A DNA stretch of 5,823 nucleotides. It comes from CAZKRL01 sp964555295. GTDB taxonomy: Bacteria > Bacteroidota > Bacteroidia > Flavobacteriales_D > Sanyastnellaceae. Position numbers and translations under genes: made by a program. The notes beneath the pieces were generated by a model. That model did not search any database and was not told the DNA's origin. It saw only the letters and a program-made list of their open reading frames with translations. Position 1 is the first letter of the stretch. The number at the start of each line of letters is the position of its first letter. Positions 1 to 5,475 of the stretch are shown here, piece by piece. The DNA lies in assembly GCA_964555295.1 (NCBI GenBank), contig CAZKRL010000064.1, forward strand, positions 1-5,823. The letters run 5' to 3'.

Positions 1-202
1 TCTCGCCTCGGAACCTTGTGGACAACTTTCCTAAGCCGATAGAAATAGAACAAACGAAAATCAAACCAACTAACCAAATCCAAGCCAGATTGGCATCATA
101 GACCAAAACTGAATTTGCGAAAAAATCGGGACACTGCCTTTTTTTCAATATATCGGTCTTATCTCTTACGAGATTTACCTGACTCACATGCTCGTGATTC
201 AT
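1..202 (-). CDS. Possible 5' part of an unrecognised membrane protein, running off the left edge
   Basis: On the minus strand a frame is open from an ATG at 202-200 to the left edge, about 67 codons with no stop. It begins MNHEHVSQVNL and has a polar first half. About residues 46-65 then form a hydrophobic stretch (LAWIWLVGLIFVCSISIGLG), followed by basic residues (KLSTRFRGE), which resembles one membrane helix with a positive flank. I do not recognise the family. If real, it is divergent from the acyltransferase gene at 396 and the two would share a promoter region of about 190 bp. No ribosome-binding site was identified, and an open frame of this length can occur by chance, so this is a tentative call. 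Confidence 0.25.
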   Translation of the reverse strand, partial: MNHEHVSQVNLVRDKTDILKKRQCPDFFANSVLVYDANLAWIWLVGLIFVCSISIGLGKLSTRFRGE

Positions 203-395
203 TTGCTGAAGCGACTCTTTCTATCCTTCAGTCTCGATTTGAACCTTTTCTCTTCTGTTTTTTTCGGGCTACCACTGTCCATCATTACTGCGATCTTTTT
301 GTCAAAGTTTACGAAGCTGATTTTCAAATTTTTGCCAGTATCAACACATCCGGATCAATCAAAAATTCCAACTGAAAAGTGAATCCCCAAACACG
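203..395. other. AT-rich intergenic region upstream of the acyltransferase gene
   Basis: No supportable gene is seen here. It contains T-rich runs (including T8 near 257-264) and two overlapping short plus-strand frames with no recognisable family. One of these, from ATG 188 to 382, is hydrophobic, but T-rich DNA encodes Phe and Leu in any case. There is no convincing -35/-10 pair: TTGTCA at 299-304 resembles a -35 box but has only a poor -10 match 17 bp downstream. The region most likely contains the promoter and leader of the gene at 396. Confidence 0.4.
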
Positions 396-1490
396 ATGAG
401 CCAAAATATTCCAAACACCGAACCTGTGACGCCCAAAATCAGTTCACCAGAGGTCACTCCATCCCAAATCCGTCACACGGATTCTCATTTCGATGGCTTC
501 GACTACTTGCGCATGATTTTCATGGTCATGGTGCTTTTTGCTCATACCGATTTATTCGCTTACTTCGGAAATAAGCACGATGCCCTTTACGGAAGGGGTA
601 TGAATATTTGGGATCTGCTCTATTTACAGGTTCAGTCCTGTGCGGTTCCTACTTTTGTATTAATGTCGATGGTGTTGTTTTGTGTCAAAACTCCCACGTG
701 GGCTAGGGCGTGGAACCGCATTGTCAAACTATCGTACCTCTATGGTTTCTGGGTTGGCGCCTGGGTCATCCATAGTGGGCTTCGGCCTGAGTTGAGCATT
801 TATGGCATTGTTGAATTTTTCGCACGTGGAGGTGGTTGGGTTTTATACACTTTTTTCGTATTGATGTTTCTAACACCGATGTGTTGCGTCGCTGAGCGTT
901 TGAAAAAAATCAATGTTTGGATCGGTCCTATTTTAGCGATCCTCGTCATCATAGTAACGTTCGCTTACTTGGTGGATGATTTAAAATGGACAAGGAAAAT
1001 GTATTATTGGGTTCCTACCAGTTTCGTTCTTGCTCCTTTCATTGCAGTGTGGCTGACTCCCAAAATCCATGATTTGCGCCAGTCGAGCAAGTTGCGTTGG
1101 AAAATAGCTTGTGTGTTTTTGGTTCTGGCAGCTATCAGTGCTGCAGTGGAGTGGCAGTTCTCGGCAGCTGAACAACTGCATCTGTATTGGCGCTCCTACT
1201 TGCCCAAGCATGCGAGACCCTCGGTTCATTTGACTGCTGTGGCAGTGATTGTGCTGAGTCTTGGAGTCAAGACACGAGCTCCCAAGCCAATTCTGTTTTT
1301 TGCGCGCAATTCACTCGGGGTTTATTGCTTACATCCCTTCATGTTGCGTGGCATATCACAGCCTGTCATCAATTTTGTTACTCCTTTTGCGCCGGATTTC
1401 GCCATTCTGACCGGCGCGATCGTAGTGGCAATCGTCTGCTCTGTGATCTCAGAATTCCTGAGAAAAGCTTTCAAGGAACGCTTAATTTGA
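396..1490 (+). CDS. Acyltransferase family 3 (AT3) integral membrane protein
   Basis: This is a 364-residue multi-pass inner-membrane protein of the acyltransferase-3 family (OafA/NodX/WecH type). These proteins move acyl groups, usually acetyl from acetyl-CoA, onto glycans or other envelope molecules. After a polar cytoplasmic tail (about 1-34), the first helix carries FDYLRMIFMVMVLFAH, giving the R-x10-H motif of the family (Arg39, His50). About nine more hydrophobic segments follow, near 74-95, 112-127, 146-162, 174-194, 208-221, 236-253, 278-290, 298-317 and 336-352. The late segment ARNSLGVYCLHPFM (303-316) is the usual 'SlGiYllHp' signature. The length fits a stand-alone AT3 with no fused SGNH domain. 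The start is plausible because the family core begins about 35 residues in; no Shine-Dalgarno is visible (CCCCAAACACG before ATG). It lies 48 bp before the exported SGNH-type gene and may be cotranscribed with it. The family is well supported; the substrate is unknown. Confidence 0.9.
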   Translation: MSQNIPNTEPVTPKISSPEVTPSQIRHTDSHFDGFDYLRMIFMVMVLFAHTDLFAYFGNKHDALYGRGMNIWDLLYLQVQSCAVPTFVLMSMVLFCVKTPTWARAWNRIVKLSYLYGFWVGAWVIHSGLRPELSIYGIVEFFARGGGWVLYTFFVLMFLTPMCCVAERLKKINVWIGPILAILVIIVTFAYLVDDLKWTRKMYYWVPTSFVLAPFIAVWLTPKIHDLRQSSKLRWKIACVFLVLAAISAAVEWQFSAAEQLHLYWRSYLPKHARPSVHLTAVAVIVLSLGVKTRAPKPILFFARNSLGVYCLHPFMLRGISQPVINFVTPFAPDFAILTGAIVVAIVCSVISEFLRKAFKERLI

Positions 1491-1538
1491 TTTTTTCTTC
1501 CAAGGGTTTATTTTGAGCTAACTTGTTTCACGCCTGTT

Positions 1539-3716
1539 ATGAATCGAAAATATCATTCTTTTCTGGCCGTATTTTTTGCTGCCTTTTGCAGTTTGATTTC
1601 GCCGGCTGATTCGCAGGTTACGTGTCTTGTTGATTTTGGCAACGATTCCGCTCAAACAATTGGCAGAGATGCCTATAGCAGGCTGTGGAACAATGTTCAT
1701 CAATACACCACTTCCGGCATCGGCAACTTAATCGCGACTGATGGCCGCAAAAGTGGCATTGCGCTTGATATGCGAGCGACAAAGGGATGGATTAATTTTA
1801 ATCAGTGGGGGGTTGCGACGCCTGCTACGAGCGCACCCAACGACTTGAATGTGACGTCCGCTGCAAGAGATTGGCTCCTGATCAATCACCTTTATGAAGC
1901 GGATTTGATTGTGTCCAATCTGCCTCCGCAATCCCAAGTGCGGCTCGAGTTTTTCGCCAGCAGTCCCAGCAATCAGACCCGTATCACGCGCTACGAGGTA
2001 TACGGTAATGTGTCGCAGAACGTTCTTTTGCAGACAAGTGGATTAAACCTGAGCTCCATCGAACCAACGAACGCAAATCAATCACAATCTGCGGTAATTC
2101 CGAGCATACAGCCAGCCTCAGATGGGACAATCCGAATCAGTGTCAAGAGGCACCAGGGCGATGAAGCCTATCTAGGGATTTTAAAACTGGATCTTTTGAA
2201 TGACATCAACTTGGCTCCCAACGCAGATCAGTTGAACGTTGCTGGTAGCCTTAAAGTCGGCTCTGTGATGGCAGGACGATATGTCTACAGTGATTTTGAA
2301 AATGACCCCGAAGATCAATCCAATGTTTTTTGGGAAAAAACCCTGAATACCGCATCGACTTCCGCGCCCTCGATCGTTCCTGTGCAATCAGGTAATACGC
2401 GTCTGTTGGCTACCCAAGACCTGGGCTATTATTATCGACTCTGTGTTGCTCCTCGAGCAAGCAGCGGCACCATTTCTGGTCAGACCCGCAAATCTGCGTG
2501 GTTTGGTCCGGTCCGTCATGCGAACACCTTTTCTTCCATCCACATCGGGAGTAGCTTCACACAATGGCCCAACATACCCCGTCAGTTTCAAAATTTGCAG
2601 ATTGCATCGGGAAGCAACGCTTTTGCTCAGTGGCAGGTCACAAGTGGTAAAAACTCTCAATATCACTGGGAAAATGGCCTCAGTGGAACCATCGGCGCTG
2701 GTTCTTTTTCGCGTCATGAAATTCCAACTGGCTCCTACGATGTGGTGGTGATACAGCCGTTCAATGACGAGTGGCAATCCGCGAATTTGTCACGCGCCAT
2801 CGACTATTGCGGAAGATTTTACCAATTGGCTGATGCCGCCGGTTCCCAGGTTTATTTATACCAAGGCTGGCCTTGGTTGAGTCAGCCCATCTCAACACAA
2901 AACAATATCAATTCAGCTTTTGAACAAATTCGCTCAACCATCTCATTGAACTCGTCGAAACCTGCGTTGATCATCCCTGCTGGTCAAGTGATCCGAGCGA
3001 TTCTGGAAGATGCACAAACAGGAGTTTTAAAAGATTATAACACCAACAATTCACTCTCACGGAACAATTTCTATATTGATAATCTCCATTTAGGCAACTT
3101 GGGGGCATACGCCGTCGCGCTGACTCACTATGCTACGATTATGAAAAAATCCCCAGTCGGGCTGCCATTCAGCGGCTTTGATGCAAATTTCTACAACGAC
3201 AATGTTGTGAATTTTGATTCGGCTGTTGCTGCCAGAATCCAACAAATTGTTTGGTTTATTGTCAGTTCCTATCCCAATGCGCTGACAGTCAATAGCTCGC
3301 AGTCCAATCCTACGTGGGGTCCGCTAACGGTTCCTCCTCCGGTTGTCATTCCTCCACCTGCTCCTGAACCCGATCCTCCGTTCGTCACGGAATCAACTTC
3401 TGCATCAGACATTCCGTTATTGCATCATGCCTTTGGATCCGGGCCTTTGGGGTCGCCACCGGTTTTATCCCACATGCCTAAGGCTGTTGCGCCCGTATCT
3501 GCTGGACAGCACACGGTTGAGTATCGAATCAACCCATCGGCCGAAGCGGATGGCGTGGTATTCACTCCCCATTGGTCCTACGATCTGAAAAATTGGACGG
3601 CCACCCAACCTACGAACACGGTGATCACTCGGACGGAGAATACCGTGAAAATCTCCTGGCCGAACACCAGTCGCTGGAGATTCCTGCGCATCCACGTTTC
3701 GCAGCCAGCGCAGTAA
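1539..3716 (+). CDS. Exported multidomain SGNH/GDSL-like hydrolase or O-acyltransferase
   Basis: This 725-residue exported protein starts with a signal peptide (MNRKYHSFLAVFFAAFCSLI; likely cleavage after Ala-Asp-Ser25). Residues about 28-220 form a beta-rich module opening with LVDFGND and containing WNN and GNLIATDGRKSG, resembling accessory sandwich modules of Verrucomicrobia/Planctomycetes exported proteins. Residues about 224-328 look like an Ig-like repeat (APNADQLNVAGSLKVGSVMAGRYVYSD in outline, then DLGYYYRLCVAP). Residues about 331-580 are SGNH-like: block I is IHIGSSFTQ (candidate nucleophile Ser339), a YDVVVIQPFND strand lies at 400-410, and block V is YIDNLHLGNLGAY (Asp514, His517, the D-x-x-H dyad), followed by an 'A..HY..I...P.G' tail as in DUF4886-type enzymes. 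A proline-rich spacer (about 598-614) and a C-terminal beta module (about 655-721, HWSYDLKNW...WRFLRI) end the protein. The flanking membrane acyltransferases suggest it adds or removes ester groups on an exported glycan. Fold and export are fairly secure, the reaction is not; a secreted esterase is the main alternative. Confidence 0.75.
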   Translation: MNRKYHSFLAVFFAAFCSLISPADSQVTCLVDFGNDSAQTIGRDAYSRLWNNVHQYTTSGIGNLIATDGRKSGIALDMRATKGWINFNQWGVATPATSAPNDLNVTSAARDWLLINHLYEADLIVSNLPPQSQVRLEFFASSPSNQTRITRYEVYGNVSQNVLLQTSGLNLSSIEPTNANQSQSAVIPSIQPASDGTIRISVKRHQGDEAYLGILKLDLLNDINLAPNADQLNVAGSLKVGSVMAGRYVYSDFENDPEDQSNVFWEKTLNTASTSAPSIVPVQSGNTRLLATQDLGYYYRLCVAPRASSGTISGQTRKSAWFGPVRHANTFSSIHIGSSFTQWPNIPRQFQNLQIASGSNAFAQWQVTSGKNSQYHWENGLSGTIGAGSFSRHEIPTGSYDVVVIQPFNDEWQSANLSRAIDYCGRFYQLADAAGSQVYLYQGWPWLSQPISTQNNINSAFEQIRSTISLNSSKPALIIPAGQVIRAILEDAQTGVLKDYNTNNSLSRNNFYIDNLHLGNLGAYAVALTHYATIMKKSPVGLPFSGFDANFYNDNVVNFDSAVAARIQQIVWFIVSSYPNALTVNSSQSNPTWGPLTVPPPVVIPPPAPEPDPPFVTESTSASDIPLLHHAFGSGPLGSPPVLSHMPKAVAPVSAGQHTVEYRINPSAEADGVVFTPHWSYDLKNWTATQPTNTVITRTENTVKISWPNTSRWRFLRIHVSQPAQ

Positions 3717-3930
3717 AGTGCTGGGAAAGCCGTGAGTATGGGCATGGAGCAGCTAGGAGAGCGGGGGAACGGCAAGAAATTGATGATTTCTGATTGTTTA
3801 TATTTGATATCGGGTTATCCCTCCGACCTCTGACCCCTGCTGACCCTACCTAGTCACGCTGACCGGCACGACAAAGGCGCTTCTGCCTGCTCCAAAACTC
3901 GCGACTCCCTGCTCGCACCTCTTTACTCCT
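3717..3930. other. Intergenic gap with a C-rich 3' half; possible leader or dispersed repeat
   Basis: No gene is supported in this 214-bp gap. The first part has a weak 6-bp hairpin (AGAAAT/ATTTCT, 3775-3791) in AT-rich DNA, too weak to call a terminator. From about 3811 to 3930 the composition changes: by hand count 73 of 120 bases are G or C, with 51 C against 22 G on the plus strand. CTGACC occurs three times (3830-3835, 3840-3845, 3859-3864). The minus strand of 3846-3929 reads as an open frame with a protein-like sequence (GAGRSAFVVPVSVT) but has no ATG within the gap. The segment could be a long 5' leader of the MBOAT gene or a dispersed intergenic element. If transcription from upstream stops here, the MBOAT gene needs its own promoter, which I could not identify. 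Confidence 0.4.
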
Positions 3931-5388
3931 ATGCTTTTTAATTCCTGGGAATTTCTCTGGCTTCTGCTGGTTACCCTTGTGCTCTATTATCTGCCATGGA
4001 CTCAAGGTCGACATGGTAAGGCGTGGCAGGTAATGGTGGCATTGGTTGCCAGCGTGATTTTTTACGGATGGGAAGATCCCAAGCTTCTGGGATTATTGGC
4101 CATATCCTGCGTGGGCAACAGCATCGCAACAGCGCGTATCATTCTTTACAAAGTTCAGGGTGATGAGGCCCTCGTGAAAAAGTGGGTGCGTCTCGCGGTG
4201 ATCCTCAATCTCTTGTTACTGGCGATTTTCAAGTATCTTCCCTTTGTCGTAGGAATGATCCCATTTCTTCCACAGCATTGGATCGAATGCGTGCGTGAGA
4301 TTCCTCTGCCGATCGGCATTTCGTTTTATACTTTCCACGGTATCAGCATGATTGTGGATGTCTCCCGTGGCGAGGTGACGCGTGAGAGTGACACCATGAT
4401 TTCACGCGGGTCTCGCTTTGCCAAGGGCGTGCGTGACATTGGCTTTTATTTGTTGTTTTTTCCTCAACTGGTCGCAGGTCCTATCGTCAAAGCCAAACAA
4501 TTTTGGCCACAGATCGCTGCGAAACGCTGGACTGATATCCGCTGGGTCCATGTGGTGCGATCCCTGATTCTCGGCTTTTTCCTGAAAATGGTCGTGGCCG
4601 ATAATCTGGCGGAGCAGACGGTGAGTCTCACCAAACCGTGGTTGAATGCCTTCAGCCCTATCGATCTAGTCATGCTTCTTTATGGATACACGATGCAGAT
4701 CTTCGCGGATTTTGCGGGTTATTCTCTCATCGCGATTGGTCTTGCCGCGATGTTTGGTTATGAGTTTCCGATCAATTTCAATTTTCCGTATCTTTCGACC
4801 AGTATCACGGAATTTTGGCGTCGCTGGCATATGTCCTTATCGGCGTGGCTTCGTGATTATCTTTACATCCCGCTTGGAGGAAATCGTAAAGGCGAAATGC
4901 GCACTTATATCAACCTGTTCTTGGTGATGTTTCTCGGTGGATTATGGCATGGAGCTGAGTGGAAATTCGCGCTATGGGGTATTCTGCACGGCGTGCTGCT
5001 TGGCGTCGAACGGTTCTGTTTCCGGAACCAGAAAGATTCGAAAGCCCCGCGTCCCGCGTGGAGGGCAGTGGCTGGTTGGTTTTACACGTTTCACGCCGTG
5101 ACCCTGCTCTGGTTGACATTTCTGATGCCTGACATGGCGCAAATCGGATACTTCTTTCGCGAATTGACGATTCCCGGTCGCATGACAGGACCAGCGGTTT
5201 ACACTTCCGCAATATTTGGCGCCGCGGTTGTTCTTTATCATGCGGCCGGCTGGTGGCGCGAGCATCGCAAGGAATCATTCGCCGGTTTCCGCGGTTCATG
5301 GAAAGAGGCGATGTTGTATGGTATCATGCTTTTCCTCATCCTGACGAACTCCGGTCCCCCGCAAGGATTTATTTATTTTCAGTTTTAA
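3931..5388 (+). CDS. MBOAT-family membrane-bound O-acyltransferase (AlgI/DltB-like)
   Basis: This complete 485-residue polytopic protein belongs to the AlgI branch of the MBOAT family, which passes an acyl group (typically acetyl) through the inner membrane for O-acylation of an exported polysaccharide. It begins with the family-typical MLFNSWEFLWLLLVTLVLYYL, which fixes the start despite the lack of a Shine-Dalgarno (CTCCT directly precedes ATG). Diagnostic stretches in order: SVIFYGWEDP (41-50), PLPIGISFYTFHGIS (126-139), FFPQLVAGPIVKA (176-188), QIFADFAGYSLIAIG (256-270), FWRRWHMSLSAWLRDYLYIPLGGNR (295-319, key Trp-His at 299-300) and GGLWHGAEW (336-344) with the invariant catalytic His340. 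It ends GFIYFQF, as many AlgI homologues do. There are roughly 11-13 hydrophobic segments. Such proteins normally work with an SGNH-fold periplasmic partner (AlgJ/AlgX, DHHW proteins); the exported SGNH-like protein encoded just upstream is the obvious candidate here. No alginate or cellulose synthesis gene is visible, so a specific gene symbol is not justified. Confidence 0.95.
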   Translation: MLFNSWEFLWLLLVTLVLYYLPWTQGRHGKAWQVMVALVASVIFYGWEDPKLLGLLAISCVGNSIATARIILYKVQGDEALVKKWVRLAVILNLLLLAIFKYLPFVVGMIPFLPQHWIECVREIPLPIGISFYTFHGISMIVDVSRGEVTRESDTMISRGSRFAKGVRDIGFYLLFFPQLVAGPIVKAKQFWPQIAAKRWTDIRWVHVVRSLILGFFLKMVVADNLAEQTVSLTKPWLNAFSPIDLVMLLYGYTMQIFADFAGYSLIAIGLAAMFGYEFPINFNFPYLSTSITEFWRRWHMSLSAWLRDYLYIPLGGNRKGEMRTYINLFLVMFLGGLWHGAEWKFALWGILHGVLLGVERFCFRNQKDSKAPRPAWRAVAGWFYTFHAVTLLWLTFLMPDMAQIGYFFRELTIPGRMTGPAVYTSAIFGAAVVLYHAAGWWREHRKESFAGFRGSWKEAMLYGIMLFLILTNSGPPQGFIYFQF

Positions 5389-5400
5389 TTTGCCTTGCGC

Positions 5401-5442
5401 TGCGTGCTGCGTGCTGCGTGCTTCGTGCTTCGTGCTTCGTGC
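5401..5442 (+). repeat. Perfect heptanucleotide tandem array, three TGCGTGC then three TTCGTGC
   Basis: Six contiguous 7-bp units, 42 bp in all, begin 12 bases after the MBOAT stop codon. Units 1-3 (5401-5421) are TGCGTGC and units 4-6 (5422-5442) are TTCGTGC, differing only at the second base. A degenerate flank, CTTGCGC (5394-5400), precedes them. The array then gives way to AT-rich DNA and the four-helix-bundle gene starts at 5476. The units are not self-complementary, so this is neither a hairpin nor a CRISPR array. Read as protein it gives a low-complexity Cys/Leu/Arg/Ala string, which I regard as spurious. A link with the downstream gene is inferred from proximity only. Confidence 0.95.
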
Positions 5443-5454
5443 TTTGAGTATTTA

Positions 5455-5460
5455 TATGAT
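5455..5460 (+). promoter_or_regulatory. Candidate -10 box of the four-helix-bundle gene
   Basis: TATGAT matches the sigma70-type TATAAT consensus at five of six positions and lies 15 bp before the ATG at 5476, in AT-rich DNA. That leaves room for only a short leader. A -35 element at normal spacing would fall inside the heptamer array (about 5431-5438), where no good TTGACA match exists. The call rests on one hexamer in an AT-rich stretch and is weak. Confidence 0.2.
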
Positions 5461-5475
5461 TAATAAATAAGTTTT

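Noticed and set aside
299..327. TTGTCA at 299-304 as a -35 box for the gene at 396
   Set aside because: The hexamer at 17-bp spacing (TTTCAA) matches TATAAT at only three positions, so the pair is no better than chance in AT-rich DNA.
348..355. ATCCGGAT palindrome as an operator
   Set aside because: It is a single 8-bp palindrome with no second copy nearby and no regulator in the window, so it is likely chance.
115..382. Two overlapping plus-strand frames (TTG 115-375 and ATG 188-382) before the acyltransferase gene
   Set aside because: Neither resembles a known family. The first uses TTG, the second is hydrophobic mainly because the DNA is T-rich, and both overlap the minus-strand candidate.
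3775..3791. Small hairpin AGAAAT-TGATG-ATTTCT downstream of the SGNH-like gene as a terminator
   Set aside because: The 6-bp stem has only one GC pair and no uninterrupted T-run follows, so it does not qualify as an intrinsic terminator.
5401..5442. Heptamer array as a CRISPR array or structured hairpin
   Set aside because: The units are 7 bp with no spacers between them, and they are not self-complementary.
5253..5447. Plus-strand frame overlapping the end of the MBOAT gene and running through the heptamer array
   Set aside because: Most of it is a frame shadow of the MBOAT gene and its tail is the translated repeat (low-complexity Cys/Arg/Ala/Leu), so it is not a credible protein.
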